Positions 17,412 through 32,357 of a stretch of 55,385 bases of DNA are shown one piece after another. The notes beneath the pieces were generated by a model, which worked only from the letters and a program-made list of their open reading frames with translations, was not told the DNA's origin and made no database searches. The translations under genes and the position numbers were made by a program. Origin of the DNA: an uncultured Pelagibacteraceae bacterium. Lineage in GTDB: Bacteria > Pseudomonadota > Alphaproteobacteria > Pelagibacterales > Pelagibacteraceae. Where the stretch lies: positions 1 through 55,385 of the forward strand of contig CACOSU010000007.1 of NCBI GenBank assembly GCA_902629935.1, written 5' to 3'. Each line of letters begins with the position of its first letter. Within the stretch, counting starts at the first letter, position 1.

Positions 17412-19247
17412 TTATTCGTGAAAAAAGTTATATATCTTTTTTGCTACTTTTTCTTCAACACCTTCTACAGACTTAATTTCATCTAAACTAGCAGATTCAA
17501 CCGATCGAGCGGATCCAAAATGATTTAAAAGTGCTCTTTTTCGAACAGATCCAATACCCTGTATTTGATCTAAAAGTGATTTACTAATACCTCTTTTTCT
17601 TTTTGCTCTATGGGCACTTATGGCAAATCGATGTGCTTCATCTCTAATCCTTTGTAAAAAAAATAAAGATGGATCGTTTTTAGTGAATTTAAATTCTTTT
17701 CCGTTGTGAAAAAAAGTTTCATTACCACTATTTCTGTATTTACCTTTTGCAATAGCAATTACTGGTATTTCGTTCAATCCTAGATCATTCATTGTTTCTC
17801 TTGCTGATGAATACTGTCCTTTTCCACCATCAATTAAAACCAAGTCTGGGAATGTTAAGAAATTACCTTTTTCTTGAATTGCTCTTTTAAATCTTCTTTC
17901 TAAAACCTCTTTAATCATTCCGTAATCATCTTGTTTAAATTTTTCTGTTTTTATATTAAACTTTCTATATCTTTTTTTGATAAACCCTTCCTCACCATAT
18001 GTGATTAATGCCCCAACACTATTTGTACCTTGAATATGACTATTATCATAAACTTCGACGATACTTATTGTATTATCTAATTTGAACTTTTTTGAAATTT
18101 CATCTAATAAATTTCTATTATTTTGACTTTCATATAATTTTCTATTTAAACTATCTTTAGCATTTTTTATTGCGAGATTTATCACTCTCAGTTTAGAGCC
18201 TTTCTTAGCTGTTGATAAAGTGACGTTTTTATTTTCTTTTTTTGTTAAAGTCTTTTCTAACAATTTTCTTTCTTTTATATCCTCACTTAAAATTACTGAA
18301 CTAGGAACAGCCTTATTTTCATAAAATTGTGCAACAAAAGAATTGAGTATATCGCTTAAAGTTTCATCTGGATCATGTTTTGGAAAAAAAGCCTGATTAC
18401 CCCAATTTTGTTTTGACCTATAAAAAAATACTTGAACACAAGTTTTTCCAGACTCTTTGTAACCTGCTATCACGTCAGCCTCTATGAGATTTGCCTCGCT
18501 TATTGTTAATGAAGATTGAATAATATTTAGAGATTTAATTTTGTCTCTCATAATTGCTGCTTTTTCAAAATCGAGTTCTTCACTAGCTTCTTCCATTTGT
18601 TGAGAAAGTGTTTTTTGTATTTTTCTCGATTTTCCTTTACTTAAAAATTCATCTGCAGCTTCAACTAACTTTGCATAATCGTTTTTATATATCTTTCCAC
18701 CACACGGTCCTGCGCATCTTTTTAAAAAATAATTGAAGCAAGTTTTATCGCCTGCCTCTACTTGTTTGTCTGTGCAAGATCTTAAAAGAAAAATTCTTTG
18801 AATAGTTTTAATTGCCATATTAACTGCCAATGAACTCGCAAAAGGACCATAATATTTACCTGGTCTATTTTTAGCACCTCTATGTCTTTCTATTCTTGGA
18901 AATTCATGATCAGAAATAAAAATATATGGAAACGATTTGTCGTCTTTTAATAGAATATTAAATTTTGGTTTATGTTTTTTAATTAAATTTGCTTCAAGAA
19001 GAAGAGCTTCACTCTCATTTGTGGTAGTGGTTATCTCGAGTTTTTTTGTTTGAGATAACATTCTTTCTGTTCGGATTATATGATTTTTTTCTGATACATA
19101 ACTTTTCAATCTATTTGGAAGATTCTTTGCCTTACCCACATATAAAATCTCATTATCAGAATTTAGCATTCTGTAAACTCCAGGTAATTTGGGAATTAAA
19201 GGTAATTCTTTTTTTATAACTTCTTTACCTTTTTCAGGACTTAACAT
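17412..19247 (-). CDS. uvrC: UvrABC excinuclease subunit C
   Basis: Makes the dual incisions in nucleotide excision repair after UvrB loading. Domains in order: GIY-YIG nuclease at about 17-95 ([20 protein letters not shown]), a Cys-rich region ([15 protein letters not shown]), a UVR UvrB-binding motif near 210-240 ([19 protein letters not shown]), the RNase H-like nuclease ([15 protein letters not shown] and VLIDGGKGQ with catalytic acids), and a C-terminal helix-hairpin-helix pair ([19 protein letters not shown]). At 611 residues it is full length. The start overlaps folB by 14 bp. Confidence 0.97.
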   Translation of the reverse strand: MLSPEKGKEVIKKELPLIPKLPGVYRMLNSDNEILYVGKAKNLPNRLKSYVSEKNHIIRTERMLSQTKKLEITTTTNESEALLLEANLIKKHKPKFNILLKDDKSFPYIFISDHEFPRIERHRGAKNRPGKYYGPFASSLAVNMAIKTIQRIFLLRSCTDKQVEAGDKTCFNYFLKRCAGPCGGKIYKNDYAKLVEAADEFLSKGKSRKIQKTLSQQMEEASEELDFEKAAIMRDKIKSLNIIQSSLTISEANLIEADVIAGYKESGKTCVQVFFYRSKQNWGNQAFFPKHDPDETLSDILNSFVAQFYENKAVPSSVILSEDIKERKLLEKTLTKKENKNVTLSTAKKGSKLRVINLAIKNAKDSLNRKLYESQNNRNLLDEISKKFKLDNTISIVEVYDNSHIQGTNSVGALITYGEEGFIKKRYRKFNIKTEKFKQDDYGMIKEVLERRFKRAIQEKGNFLTFPDLVLIDGGKGQYSSARETMNDLGLNEIPVIAIAKGKYRNSGNETFFHNGKEFKFTKNDPSLFFLQRIRDEAHRFAISAHRAKRKRGISKSLLDQIQGIGSVRKRALLNHFGSARSVESASLDEIKSVEGVEEKVAKKIYNFFHE

Positions 19248-19659
19248 GACTTCTCTTTTTGGAAATTTGAATACCTACAGCAGAGCAGTCTTTCATTATC
19301 TCAAGTTTTTCAATTTGAAGACTTATTTTATCAATCCTTTTATCTTTAAATAGCTCATCAAAGACATCTTCTGCCAAGGTTTCTAAAAAATTATAATGTT
19401 TATTTTTAACCAGTTTTTTAATTAATTTTACAATTTTTGCATAATTCACGATTGTTTTTAAATCTTTATCATTAGAAGGTTTTTTATCTTCATAGTTTAC
19501 TTCAATATTAAATTTTACTTTCTGAGGTTTTTCTTTTTCAAAATCATAATAACCAAGTATTAAATCCAATATTAAATCTTTAATTAAAACTTTCTTTTCA
19601 TAATTAAATAAGGTTTTATTCTTATCTATTTCAATAATTTTTAAATTATTTTTCTTCAT
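19234..19659 (-). CDS. folB: Dihydroneopterin aldolase-like protein
   Basis: FolB-family enzyme of folate synthesis (dihydroneopterin to 6-hydroxymethyl-dihydropterin plus glycolaldehyde). Recognised from [21 protein letters not shown] at the N-terminus (family: i.gl.l.g.iGvyd.Er...Q), the [13 protein letters not shown] segment, and [14 protein letters not shown] with the catalytic Glu. Identity is moderate, since the N-terminal region is Lys/Asn-drifted. Length is 141 residues, somewhat longer than the usual 120. It overlaps uvrC by 14 bp and the alpha/beta hydrolase gene by 1 bp, and sits two genes from a pteridine-reductase-like SDR, which supports a pterin role. Confidence 0.82.
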   Translation of the reverse strand: MKKNNLKIIEIDKNKTLFNYEKKVLIKDLILDLILGYYDFEKEKPQKVKFNIEVNYEDKKPSNDKDLKTIVNYAKIVKLIKKLVKNKHYNFLETLAEDVFDELFKDKRIDKISLQIEKLEIMKDCSAVGIQISKKRSHVKS

Positions 19660-20588
19660 TAAATTATATTTTCAAGAAATGAGATCAGATAATTTTTATC
19701 TTCTAAATATTTTGTAAAACATTTTGATTGTGGAATATTATGTCCTTTATCTGCTGTCATTTTTTCATTTACATCTGCCCAGGTACATTTAGTTGGTTTT
19801 AAATCACTATAATCAATAAGTTTCAAATTTTTAAAATTTTCAAAAAATGATAAAGTTTTAGGATCTTCAAATATGTCGTCTTTATGAGCAAAAACAATTG
19901 CATTTATTGTGTCTGCATTATTAAATTTGTTTACTGAGTCTTCTCTAAAAGCGCCCCATTCAGGATATTTTTTTTGCCATTCTTTCTTTGGTCCTGCAAA
20001 TGCTGGGTTAAAAGCAATTGTTCCCATAATTTTTTCTGGATATCTTGACTGTAAAAATAGAGATGACCATCCACCAGCTGAATATCCCGATAATATTATT
20101 TTATCAAATCCAAGATTCTTCAAATTTTTAACTTCATTAAGAATAATATTTTGTCTTTTAATATTTTTATGTTCATCTACTAAATTAATTTTTCCTTTTG
20201 ATTTTAATTCTTTTCTGTATTTTTTTTGTTTCTTAACTGGCATACCTTTTACCCCTGAGCATACACGATAAATCTTAATCTCTAATCCATTAATTTTTTT
20301 ATTATGTAATTTTAAGATAGCTGGTACTACTGCAGCATTCCAAATATATCCAAATTTAGGTTTTGCTTTACATGGATCCTGCTTATGATCTTGAATACTT
20401 CCATGATTATAAATTATTACCAATGAATTTTTTTTATCAGATATTTCTTCAATCGAATATGGTATACCTTTATCATTCATAAAAGTATTATTTTTGGATA
20501 ATTTTTCTAAACCCTCATATTCTAAAGTATTTGCAAATAGATTGTTTGTTACAAATAAAAAAATTATAATTAAAAATATTTTTTTCAT
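19659..20588 (-). CDS. Secreted alpha/beta-hydrolase-like protein
   Basis: I do not recognise the exact family. The N-terminus [19 protein letters not shown] is a Sec signal peptide. A nucleophile elbow GYSAGG lies near residue 170, an acidic residue in FAHKDDIFED near 240, and a His in ADKGHNIPQ near 280, in the order Ser-Asp-His expected of an alpha/beta hydrolase. Four further Cys in the mature part could form disulfides. The start at 20588 is chosen because it makes an ATGA overlap with the upstream SDR gene and begins the signal peptide; an in-frame ATG at 20621 would add 11 residues that spoil the signal. Substrate unknown; the periplasm is inferred. Confidence 0.72.
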   Translation of the reverse strand: MKKIFLIIIFLFVTNNLFANTLEYEGLEKLSKNNTFMNDKGIPYSIEEISDKKNSLVIIYNHGSIQDHKQDPCKAKPKFGYIWNAAVVPAILKLHNKKINGLEIKIYRVCSGVKGMPVKKQKKYRKELKSKGKINLVDEHKNIKRQNIILNEVKNLKNLGFDKIILSGYSAGGWSSLFLQSRYPEKIMGTIAFNPAFAGPKKEWQKKYPEWGAFREDSVNKFNNADTINAIVFAHKDDIFEDPKTLSFFENFKNLKLIDYSDLKPTKCTWADVNEKMTADKGHNIPQSKCFTKYLEDKNYLISFLENII

Positions 20589-21321
20589 TCTTTTCCACCC
20601 ATAATATCTGGCGTTTGCCAATTTAAACTTTGACCGCTATCTATTGATATTACTTGACCAGTAATAGATCTATTTTTAATAAAAAAGTCAACAGCATTAC
20701 AGATTTGTTCTACATCAACTTGTCTTTTAAGTGGGGTAGCCATGTATTGTTTTTTAAAATGTTTTTCAGATTGTCTGCTGTTCTTTATTGTTGGACCTGG
20801 AGCAATTCCATTCACTCTAATATTTGGTGCTAGGCTCATTGCACTAGTTTTTGTTAAAGTATAAAGACCAGTTTTGCTAATTGTGTAAGAAAAGAAGTAA
20901 GGAGTAAGTTTAAATACCCTTTGGTCTATAAGATTTATAATATTATTATTTTTACCTCTTATATTTTTAGCAAATTCCTTTGATAATAAAGCTGGTGTTC
21001 TAAGATTTGTTCTTAAGTGATGTCCCCAGCTATCAGTTGTAAAATTTTCTAGTTTGTCGTTTTCAAATAGTGAAGCATTATTTATTAGACAATCAAAATA
21101 TTTTAATTTCGATTTTGCAAATCTTACAATTTTATTTACATCTGTTTCTTTACTCAAGTCTCCTTTTACTAAATAAACTTTAGTTCCACTTTTAAATAAA
21201 TCTTTTTTTAATTTTTCTGCTTTAGACTTTGATCTGTTAAAATGAATTAATATTTCTTTATTAGGACCAGATAATTTTTTTGCAATTGCAGCACCTATTC
21301 TGGTTGCACCACCAGTAATTA

Positions 21322-21340
<19 letters not shown>
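20585..21340 (-). CDS. Short-chain dehydrogenase, pteridine-reductase (PTR1/FolM)-like
   Basis: NAD(P)H-dependent SDR of 251 residues. The cofactor loop reads TGGATRIG, that is TGxxxRxG rather than the usual TGxxxGxG; this Arg form is characteristic of pteridine reductases PTR1 and FolM. NNASLF follows, and the catalytic Tyr and Lys are in [16 protein letters not shown]. An RNxG-type end ([10 protein letters not shown]) is standard for SDRs. Proximity to folB makes reduction of dihydropterin or dihydrofolate a reasonable guess. Its start overlaps the uvrB 3' end by 19 bp. A general SDR with another substrate remains possible. Confidence 0.78.
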
Positions 21341-24717
<3,377 letters not shown>

Positions 24718-24723
24718 TTAAGT

Positions 24724-25377
24724 GTGAAAACCGCTTTATTATTTGGTTCAACAGGCCTAGTTGGAGGACATGTTCTAAATTATCTAATTCAAAACTCAAA
24801 TTATTCAAAAATTAAATTATTTGTTCGTTCCTTCACAGAAATTAACAATCCAAAGATTGAAATAATAAAGACCGATTTTAATAATTTAAATAAACATGCT
24901 AGAGATATAAAAGGAGACGAATGTTTTTGTTGCATTGGTACGACCAAAAAAAAATCTCCCAATAAGAATGAATATCAAAAAATTGAGCTAGATATTCCCA
25001 AAAAAATTGCTCAAATAGCAAAATCTAATTTAGTTAAATCATTCTTTTTTGTTTCCTCAGGATATGCAAATCCAAAAAGTTCTGGCGAATATTTAAAATT
25101 TAAAGGTTTAGTTGAAGAAGAAATTAAAAATTTAAATTTTGATAAAATTGGGATCATGAGACCATCTTTTTTATTAGGAGAGAGACAAGAAGAAAGGGTT
25201 GGTGAAAAATTTGGAATAATAATATTTAAACTTTTAACTCCAATATTAATTGGGCCTTTTAGAAAAATAAGACCAATTCAGTCAGAAATAGTAGCTAAGG
25301 CAATGATAAAACTGGCTAACGAAAATATTGATCAAAGTGTATTTGAATCTAACGAAATTTTTAATTTAGTGGGATAA
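24724..25377 (+). CDS. NAD(P)-binding Rossmann protein, HTATIP2/YbjT-like
   Basis: Atypical short-chain dehydrogenase of 217 residues. The dinucleotide loop TALLFGSTGLVGGHVLNYLI is at the N-terminus, CCIGTTKKKSPN follows, and FFFVSSGYANPKSSGEYLKFKGLVEEEI carries the SxxxYxxxK-like segment seen in the TIP30/HTATIP2 group. RPSFLLGERQEERVGE is also typical of that group. Members are poorly characterised oxidoreductases or redox sensors; no substrate is proposed. It begins with GTG 6 bp after the aminotransferase stop and its last 12 bp overlap the trxB 3' end on the opposite strand. Confidence 0.78.
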   Translation: MKTALLFGSTGLVGGHVLNYLIQNSNYSKIKLFVRSFTEINNPKIEIIKTDFNNLNKHARDIKGDECFCCIGTTKKKSPNKNEYQKIELDIPKKIAQIAKSNLVKSFFFVSSGYANPKSSGEYLKFKGLVEEEIKNLNFDKIGIMRPSFLLGERQEERVGEKFGIIIFKLLTPILIGPFRKIRPIQSEIVAKAMIKLANENIDQSVFESNEIFNLVG

Positions 25378-26310
25378 AAATTTTTCAGCTTCAAGGGCAG
25401 CCATGCAGCCCATACCAGCAGCAGTTACTGCTTGTCTAAAAGTTTTATCTTTAACATCTCCAGCGGCGTAAACACCAGGAACATTTGTCTCGGTAGAGTC
25501 AGGTTTAGTAATTAAATAACCTTCGGTATCCATTTCTAATTGATCTTTAAAAAGTTTTGTCGCAGGGTCATGACCAATCGCTATAAAAACTCCATCTAGT
25601 TTTAATTCTTCTACATTATTTGTTTTTACATTTTTAATTTTTAAACCCTTAACATTTTTAGGATCTTTATCGCCGATCACATCTTCCACAACCGAATCCC
25701 ATATAATTTCTATTTTTTTATTTTCCATTAATTTTTTTTGGAGCATCTTTTCAGCTCTTAGACTATCTCTTCTGTGTATTAATTTTACTTTTGAGGCAAA
25801 CTTTGTAAGAAACATTGCCTCCTCAACGGCAGCATTTCCACCACCTACTACAGCCACCTCCTTGTCTTTAAAAAAGAAACCATCACATGTAGCACATGCT
25901 GAAACACCAAAGCCTCTAAACTCTTGCTCTGAATCTAAATTTAGCCATCTAGCCTGAGCTCCTGTAGATATAATAATACTGTCAGCAGTATATTTCTGAC
26001 CACTATCTCCAATTGCTTCAAAGGGTGAACTTTTTAAATTTACAGATGCAATATGGTCTTCAATCATTTCAGTTCCAACTGCTTTTGCTTGTTCTTTCAT
26101 TTGATCCATTAACCATGGACCTTGAATTACTTCGGAAAATCCTGGATAATTTTCAACATCAGTTGTTGTAGTTAATTGCCCGCCTGGTTCAGATCCATAA
26201 ACTAAAATAGGGTTCAGCATCGCTCTAGCAGCATAGACTGCAGCAGTATATCCAGCAGGACCGGATCCAATTATTAACACTTTTGTGTGTTTAGTTGGAT
26301 TTTGACTCAT
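25366..26310 (-). CDS. trxB: Thioredoxin-disulfide reductase
   Basis: FAD- and NADPH-dependent reductase of thioredoxin. It shows the FAD loop IIGSGPAGYTAAVYAAR, the redox-active CATC (in SACATCDGFFF, near residue 140), the NADPH loop VVGGGNAAVEEAMFLTKFA and a C-terminal YAAGDVKDKTFRQAVTAAGMG for flavin binding. The 314-residue low-molecular-weight form is standard for bacteria. It is monocistronic here, starting 21 bp from the divergent ELM1-family gene. Confidence 0.97.
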   Translation of the reverse strand: MSQNPTKHTKVLIIGSGPAGYTAAVYAARAMLNPILVYGSEPGGQLTTTTDVENYPGFSEVIQGPWLMDQMKEQAKAVGTEMIEDHIASVNLKSSPFEAIGDSGQKYTADSIIISTGAQARWLNLDSEQEFRGFGVSACATCDGFFFKDKEVAVVGGGNAAVEEAMFLTKFASKVKLIHRRDSLRAEKMLQKKLMENKKIEIIWDSVVEDVIGDKDPKNVKGLKIKNVKTNNVEELKLDGVFIAIGHDPATKLFKDQLEMDTEGYLITKPDSTETNVPGVYAAGDVKDKTFRQAVTAAGMGCMAALEAEKFLSH

Positions 26311-26331
26311 ATGAAAGCTATATAGTGATTA

Positions 26332-27276
26332 ATGTCTAAATTAAAAGGTATTTTATTAACCCAAGGAATGCATGGCATGATAAGCCAAGTAGAAGGTTTA
26401 GCTAAAGCTTTAGATTTAGATTTCACACACCATACAGTTGAACTAAAAAGTTTTTGGAAAGCGATTCCTCCAAAGTTAACTCCTATTTCTCAAAATGTTT
26501 ACAAAAAAATTATTCTAGACGATTTTGATGTAATTATATCTTGTGGAAGAAAAAGTGTAATACCATCAATTCATTTAAAAAAAATTTCAAATAAAAAAAT
26601 ATTTAATATTCATATTCAAGATCCAAAAGTAAATTTAAATCATTTTGATTTCATAGTTGCTCCAGAACATGACGATTTAGACGGTCAAAATGTAATTACA
26701 ACAAAAGGCGCTATTCATTATCTTACACAAAATGAAATTGAGGAGAATAGGAATTATTTAAATTCGTTTATTAAAAATGATGAACGAAAAATTTGGACTT
26801 TAATCATGGGTGGACCAACTAAGTATTACGATTATTCAACTGAGAATATGAAACATATTTTTACTAGTCTTTATAAATTGATAAAAAAGCACGAGTTTCA
26901 ATTAGTTGTAATTCCCTCAATGAGAACTCCAATCAATACTGTTAATTACGCTAAAGAATTTTTTGGTGAAAATCATACCATTTTTATGGAGGTTGACAAA
27001 AAAGCGTATTTATCAGCTCTTGGAATTGCTGAAAATATAGTAGTAACTTGCGACTCAAGTTCAATGATTTCAGAAGCTGCTTTAACGGGTAAACCGATTT
27101 ACGTAGCAAATATTTTACCAAGAAAAAATGACATTAGATTTCAAAGATTTAGAAATTTATTTAGAGAGCTTAAAATTATAAGAAATTTAGGTGAAGAAGT
27201 TGAAAATTGGAACTATGAAAAGTTAGATGAAACTAATAGAGTAGCAGGAATTATAAAAAACAAAATTTTTTCATAA
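26332..27276 (+). CDS. ELM1-family protein (DUF1022, GT-B-like)
   Basis: Resembles the alphaproteobacterial proteins named after plant mitochondrial fission factor ELM1. Features seen: GILLTQGMHGMISQVEGLAKAL at the N-terminus, shown in part as GMISQVEGLA, ISCGRKSVIPSIHLKK, then IHIQDPKVNLNHFDFIVAPEHD, GPTKYYDYS in the middle, and TCDSSSMISEAALTGKPIYV, the last resembling a nucleotide-sugar site of GT-B folds. Biochemical activity in bacteria is not established, so no reaction is assigned. Its stop shares a base with the ATG of the next gene (TAATG), implying functional linkage with the probable oxygenase. Confidence 0.75.
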   Translation: MSKLKGILLTQGMHGMISQVEGLAKALDLDFTHHTVELKSFWKAIPPKLTPISQNVYKKIILDDFDVIISCGRKSVIPSIHLKKISNKKIFNIHIQDPKVNLNHFDFIVAPEHDDLDGQNVITTKGAIHYLTQNEIEENRNYLNSFIKNDERKIWTLIMGGPTKYYDYSTENMKHIFTSLYKLIKKHEFQLVVIPSMRTPINTVNYAKEFFGENHTIFMEVDKKAYLSALGIAENIVVTCDSSSMISEAALTGKPIYVANILPRKNDIRFQRFRNLFRELKIIRNLGEEVENWNYEKLDETNRVAGIIKNKIFS

Positions 27277-27941
27277 TGTCATTTTTAAATTCTATATTAA
27301 ATAATTCTAAAAAATTTGAGTTTCCTTTTGATCATTGGGAATATGAAAATGCTTTGACAGATGGAGCTATAGAGGAAATAATTAAAGCAGATATTCCAGA
27401 TGTCAGTAAACATAACCTTTCTTACGATGGAACAAGAGCTATCGATGGTGGTGCTGCAGAGTTTAGAAAGGGCATAGCATCTGGGGGAGAAGCAATAAAA
27501 TTTAGATGTTTTGTTAATAAAGATAATGCTCCAAATTTTCCATATTTAGTAAAATTTATAAACGAACTTCAATCTAAAGAAACCCATGAAGTTATTTCAA
27601 AAATGATTAATAGAGATTTATCTAATTCCTTTGTTAGACTAGAAGTAATCTGTGACCGAGAGGGTTTTTGGCTCAAACCACATTGTGATATTAAAGAAAA
27701 ACTTATGTCTGGTTTAATCTTTGTTAACAATGCTAATGAATCTGAAGATTTAGGTACTGATTTTTATAACGATAAACTAGAAAAAGTAAAAACAGTTCCA
27801 TACAAAAATAATTATGGTTATTTCTTTACTAGTGGACCTGGAACTTGGCATGGAATGGAAAAGAAAACTATTGTTAAAGAAAGACGATGTATCCAAGTAA
27901 ATTATGTAACTTTTGAAACTGATTGGAAAGTAAACTCTTAA
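27276..27941 (+). CDS. Probable 2-oxoglutarate/Fe(II)-type oxygenase
   Basis: A 221-residue protein with no family I can name exactly. The C-terminal half looks like a double-stranded beta-helix dioxygenase: [18 protein letters not shown] supplies an HxD pair near residue 132, GTWHGMEKK supplies the distal His near 190, and an Arg follows in [10 protein letters not shown], about the right distance for 2-oxoglutarate binding. The N-terminal half has no motif. Coupled by one base to the ELM1-family gene. Its TAA overlaps the carB stop in a shared TTAA. The substrate is unknown; a sugar, lipid or protein modification would all fit. Confidence 0.62.
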   Translation: MSFLNSILNNSKKFEFPFDHWEYENALTDGAIEEIIKADIPDVSKHNLSYDGTRAIDGGAAEFRKGIASGGEAIKFRCFVNKDNAPNFPYLVKFINELQSKETHEVISKMINRDLSNSFVRLEVICDREGFWLKPHCDIKEKLMSGLIFVNNANESEDLGTDFYNDKLEKVKTVPYKNNYGYFFTSGPGTWHGMEKKTIVKERRCIQVNYVTFETDWKVNS

Positions 27942-30900
27942 ATATCTTGAAGAGAGTTAACTTCTAATTTATTTGTTTTCAAAGATTTAATTGCCTCTAA
28001 ACATGCATAAGCTGTTGACATATTTGTACAATATGGAACTTTATTTTTTAAGGTAGCTCTTCTTAAAGCGATTGCATCGCTTATTCGATAAGCTTTATTT
28101 CCACCTCCTGTATTTATTACTAATGCAATTTTTTTCGCGTCTAAAACATCAACTATATGAGGAGAACCAGTGCTTACTTTATTAATGATTCTACATTTCA
28201 TACCGTGCTTTCTAATATAATCAGCAGTTCCTTTAGTTGCACACAAAGTGAATTTTAATTTAATAAGTTCTTTAGCTAAATCTATTCCCTCGTCTTTGTG
28301 TGAGTTTTTGAGAGAAATAAAAGCTAAACCATTTTTAGGCAATGAATTTGATGCTGCTATTTGACTTTTGGCAAATGCCATTCCAAAATTTTTGTCAAAA
28401 CCCATTACCTCACCAGTAGACTTCATTTCTGGACCTAAAAGCAGATCACTATTTGGAAACTTATTAAAAGGAAATACAGCCTCTTTAACTGCGTACATTC
28501 CTTTAGATTTATCCTTCAAATTAAATTTTGATAATTTTTCACCTGCCATTACTCGTGATGCAATTTTTGCTAGTGGTAAACCTTTTGCTTTAGATACAAA
28601 TGGTACCGTTCTACTTGCTCTTGGGTTAACCTCAATTACATAAATTTTATCTTTTTTTATTGCATATTGAATATTCATGAAGCCTTTTACTTTAAGAGCA
28701 AGCGCAAGTTTTTTGGTTTGATTTTCAATTTCTTTAATTAAGTAGGGTTTTATAGACACTGGCGGTAAACTACATGCAGAGTCTCCTGAGTGAATACCGG
28801 CTTCCTCAATATGTTGCATGATACCAGCAACATGTACTTCTTTTCCATCAGAAATTGCGTCAACATCAACCTCCATTGCGTGGTTAATAAATTTATCGAT
28901 TAAAATAGGATTATCATCGGCTGCTTTAAAAGCCTCTTCTACAAATTTTTTGAGTTGATTTCTTTCATATACAATCTCCATGGCTCTTCCTCCCAGCACA
29001 TAAGATGGTCTAACCATAAGTGGTAAGCCAATTTTTTCTGAGATATTAATTGCTTGTTTAAATGTTTTAGCAATTCCACTTTCAGCTTGTTTTAATTTAA
29101 GTTTATTTAATAAATTTCGAAATCGATCTCTATCTTCAGCTAAATCAATTGAGGTATATTGTGTTCCTAAAATAGGTAGATTGTTTTCATGTAAAAATTT
29201 TGCAAGTCTTATAGGAGTTTGCCCACCGAATTGAGCAATAATTCCAAGAAGATTTCCTTTTTCTTGTTCTTTTTTAATTATATTAAAAACGTATTCCTCA
29301 ATTAGTGGTTCAAAATAAAGTCTATCACTTGTGTCATAATCTGTTGAAACTGTTTCAGGGTTGCAGTTAATCATTATTGTTTCAAAACCTGCTTGTTTTA
29401 GTGAAAAACTTGCCTGACAACAGCAATAGTCAAACTCAATACCTTGACCGATTCTATTAGGACCGCCACCCAAAATAATAATTTTTTTCCTTAGTGATGG
29501 ATTTGCTTCACACTCTGAATTAATTGAGAAATTTCGCTGATATGTTGAATACATATAAGGTGTGAAGGATTTAAATTCTGCAGCGCAGGTATCAACTTTT
29601 TTATACACAGGTAAGATTTTTAGTGCAGTTCTTTTTTTTCTAATAATGTTCTCTGAAATTTTAGTAAGTTCAGAAAGTTTTTTGTCAGAAAAACCTATTG
29701 ATTTTATTTTATTGAATTCAACAAAATTTTTAGGCAATCCTTTTATTTTAATTTTTATTTCATTATCTACTATTTCCTTTATCTGATCTAAAAACCATGG
29801 GTCAATTTTTGATAAATCATAAATTCTTTTTAATTTAATTTTCTTACGAATTGCTTCTGCAACAAGGAGTAATTTATTTGGGATATTTTCTTTAAGTTTT
29901 TTTTCTATTTGTTTATTGTTTAGATTAAATATTCTATCTAATCCTGACAAACCAGTCTCTAAGGACACCAATGCTTTTTGAAGAGATTCTTTGAAGTTTC
30001 TACCAATAGCCATTGCTTCACCAACAGATTTCATGGAAGTTCCTAATGTAGCTGGAGATGTTGAAAATTTTTCAAAGGTAAATCTTGGAATTTTAGTTAC
30101 CACATAATCTATGGTTGGTTCAAAAGAAGCAGGCGTAACTTTTGTTATTTCGTTTTTTAATTCATCTAAGGTATAACCAACTGCAAGCTTTGCAGCGACT
30201 TTTGCAATTGGAAAACCAGTTGCTTTAGAAGCAAGAGCAGAGGATCTGGATACTCGTGGATTCATTTCTATCACAACCATTCGACCATTTTTGGGATTTA
30301 TAGCAAACTGTACATTTGATCCCCCAGTTTCAACTCCAATTTTTCTAAGGCAGGCAATAGATGCATTTCTCATTACTTGATATTCCTTATCTGTCAAAGT
30401 AAGCGCTGGGGCTACAGTTACAGAGTCACCAGTATGAATGCCCATCGGGTCGACATTTTCTATTGAGCAAATTATAATACAATTATCTTTCTTGTCTCTA
30501 ACAACTTCCATTTCAAATTCTTTCCATCCTTCTAAACACTCTTCAACAAGAACTTGACTTACAGGTGACTCGTGCAATCCATTTTTTATGATTTTGAAAT
30601 AATCTTTTTTATTTTTAGCAATTCCTCCTCCAAGTCCACCCAATGTAAATGCAGGCCTTATAATTGCTGGTAAACCAATTTTTCTTAATACTTTTGAGGC
30701 CTGGTTGTTGCTATTTACGATTTCAGATTTTGGTAAATCTAAACCAATATCTATCATGTTTTTTCTAAATTTTTTCCTATCTTCAGCATTAGAAATTGCT
30801 TTTGAATTTGCGCCAATTAATTCAATTTTATATTTCTTTAAAATTCCTTTTTTTTCAGCCTCCATTGCAAGATTAAGTGCCGTTTGACCTCCCATCGTTG

Positions 30901-31162
30901 GTAAAATCGCATCTGGTTTTTCTTTTTTAATAATTTTTTCTAAAACAAGTAATGTTATAGGCTCAATGTAGGTTTTATCTGCAACATCTGGATCTGTCAT
31001 AATTGTTGCTGGATTTGAGTTGATTAAAACTACTTTATAGCCCTCGTCTTTTAGAGCTTTGCATGCTTGAGTACCAGAATAATCAAATTCGCAAGCTTGA
31101 CCAATTATAATTGGGCCAGCACCTACTACTAATATTTTTTTAATATCTTTTCTTTTGGGCAT
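27938..31162 (-). CDS. carB: Carbamoyl-phosphate synthase large subunit
   Basis: Makes carbamoyl phosphate from bicarbonate, ammonia and two ATP for pyrimidines and arginine. At 1074 residues it is full length with two homologous ATP-grasp halves: N-terminal [20 protein letters not shown] and [11 protein letters not shown], then the second half [20 protein letters not shown] and [17 protein letters not shown]-terminal MGS-like allosteric domain begins around 940 ([19 protein letters not shown], then [14 protein letters not shown]). The start overlaps the carA 3' end by 23 bp, so both subunits are made from one mRNA. Confidence 0.98.
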   Translation of the reverse strand: MPKRKDIKKILVVGAGPIIIGQACEFDYSGTQACKALKDEGYKVVLINSNPATIMTDPDVADKTYIEPITLLVLEKIIKKEKPDAILPTMGGQTALNLAMEAEKKGILKKYKIELIGANSKAISNAEDRKKFRKNMIDIGLDLPKSEIVNSNNQASKVLRKIGLPAIIRPAFTLGGLGGGIAKNKKDYFKIIKNGLHESPVSQVLVEECLEGWKEFEMEVVRDKKDNCIIICSIENVDPMGIHTGDSVTVAPALTLTDKEYQVMRNASIACLRKIGVETGGSNVQFAINPKNGRMVVIEMNPRVSRSSALASKATGFPIAKVAAKLAVGYTLDELKNEITKVTPASFEPTIDYVVTKIPRFTFEKFSTSPATLGTSMKSVGEAMAIGRNFKESLQKALVSLETGLSGLDRIFNLNNKQIEKKLKENIPNKLLLVAEAIRKKIKLKRIYDLSKIDPWFLDQIKEIVDNEIKIKIKGLPKNFVEFNKIKSIGFSDKKLSELTKISENIIRKKRTALKILPVYKKVDTCAAEFKSFTPYMYSTYQRNFSINSECEANPSLRKKIIILGGGPNRIGQGIEFDYCCCQASFSLKQAGFETIMINCNPETVSTDYDTSDRLYFEPLIEEYVFNIIKKEQEKGNLLGIIAQFGGQTPIRLAKFLHENNLPILGTQYTSIDLAEDRDRFRNLLNKLKLKQAESGIAKTFKQAINISEKIGLPLMVRPSYVLGGRAMEIVYERNQLKKFVEEAFKAADDNPILIDKFINHAMEVDVDAISDGKEVHVAGIMQHIEEAGIHSGDSACSLPPVSIKPYLIKEIENQTKKLALALKVKGFMNIQYAIKKDKIYVIEVNPRASRTVPFVSKAKGLPLAKIASRVMAGEKLSKFNLKDKSKGMYAVKEAVFPFNKFPNSDLLLGPEMKSTGEVMGFDKNFGMAFAKSQIAASNSLPKNGLAFISLKNSHKDEGIDLAKELIKLKFTLCATKGTADYIRKHGMKCRIINKVSTGSPHIVDVLDAKKIALVINTGGGNKAYRISDAIALRRATLKNKVPYCTNMSTAYACLEAIKSLKTNKLEVNSLQDI

Positions 31163-32336
31163 TTTTTTTCATACTGTTAATAAATTCTTCAAACAAATAG
31201 ACACTATCTTGTGGACCAGGGTTTGACTCAGGGTGATATTGTACTGAAAAAACAGGTTTGTTTTTTAGTCTTATACCTTCAATACTATTATCAAATAAAG
31301 ATTTATGAGTTATTTCAATATTTTTTGGTAAATTTTCTTTCATTACTTCAAAGCCATGGTTCTGGCTGGTGATTTCAACATTATCTCGAATTAAGTTTTT
31401 TACAGGGTGATTAGCACCTCGATGACCTAATTTCATCTTTTTTGTTTTGCCACCTAGTGCTAAAGCTAGAAGTTGATGACCTAAGCAAATCCCAAATACA
31501 GGTAAGTTATTTTTTATTAATTCCCTTAAAGTTCCTATTGCATATTTTCCAGTAGCCGCAGGATCACCAGGACCATTTGATAAAAATATACCATTTGGTT
31601 TAAGAGCTAAAATTTTTTCAGCTGCTGTATTGCAAGAAACAACGCTTACTTTACAATTAAAATTAGAAAAATATCGTAAGATATTTTTTTTAATTCCATA
31701 GTCAATTGCAACTACGTGAAATGTATTTTTTTTATTTTTTTTAAATCCAGTTTCTTTTTTCCAGGTTTTAAAGCCTTTCCATATGTAATTTTTTGGAGTT
31801 GTAACTGTTTTTGCAAGATCTAAGTTCTTTAATCCACTCCATTTTATTGTAGTATTTGCAATTTTGCTGACATTAAACTTTCCGTTTTTTGAGAAAGCAA
31901 TTGTTCCTTTAGGAGCCCCATTATCTCTTATAAAGTTTGTAAGGCTTCTTGTATCTAAACCAGTAATTCCAACAATTTTATTTTTTTTTAGCCAAGCATC
32001 TAAATGTATAAATGACCTATAGTTTGAAGGATCAGTAATTTCAGAGTTCAATATTACCCCTTTAGCCCATATTTTATCAGACTCATGATCTTCTTTATTG
32101 GTTCCAACATTTCCGATGTGAGGAAAGGTAAAGTTAATAATTTGGCCTGCATATGAAGGGTCGGAAATGATTTCCTGATAACCCGTTAAGGATGTATTAA
32201 AACAAACCTCTCCAGTAGCTTCTCCTTGGTATCCAATTCCAATTCCTTTAAACACCTTTTTATTTTCGAGAACTAAAACGCCTGTATTGATTTGAGATTT
32301 TGTTTTTGAGTTAGTTTTTTTTGCTTTTTTGTTCAA
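31140..32336 (-). CDS. carA: Carbamoyl-phosphate synthase small (glutaminase) subunit
   Basis: Releases ammonia from glutamine and passes it to CarB. The C-terminal class I glutamine amidotransferase domain shows [11 protein letters not shown], the nucleophile in [17 protein letters not shown] (Cys near residue 285) and the His-Glu pair in [16 protein letters not shown]. The N-terminal CPSase_sm domain shows [20 protein letters not shown]. At 398 residues it has a somewhat long, Lys/Asn/Thr-rich N-terminal leader (first 15 residues), which may be real or reflect a later start. First gene of carAB. Confidence 0.97.
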   Translation of the reverse strand: MNKKAKKTNSKTKSQINTGVLVLENKKVFKGIGIGYQGEATGEVCFNTSLTGYQEIISDPSYAGQIINFTFPHIGNVGTNKEDHESDKIWAKGVILNSEITDPSNYRSFIHLDAWLKKNKIVGITGLDTRSLTNFIRDNGAPKGTIAFSKNGKFNVSKIANTTIKWSGLKNLDLAKTVTTPKNYIWKGFKTWKKETGFKKNKKNTFHVVAIDYGIKKNILRYFSNFNCKVSVVSCNTAAEKILALKPNGIFLSNGPGDPAATGKYAIGTLRELIKNNLPVFGICLGHQLLALALGGKTKKMKLGHRGANHPVKNLIRDNVEITSQNHGFEVMKENLPKNIEITHKSLFDNSIEGIRLKNKPVFSVQYHPESNPGPQDSVYLFEEFINSMKKNAQKKRY

Positions 32337-32357
32337 TTACAACTCATGAGTTAAAGG

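Noticed and set aside
19909-20271. Plus-strand open frame of 120 codons inside the alpha/beta hydrolase gene
   Set aside because: Shadow of a gene with a clear signal peptide and catalytic motif; no recognisable domain.
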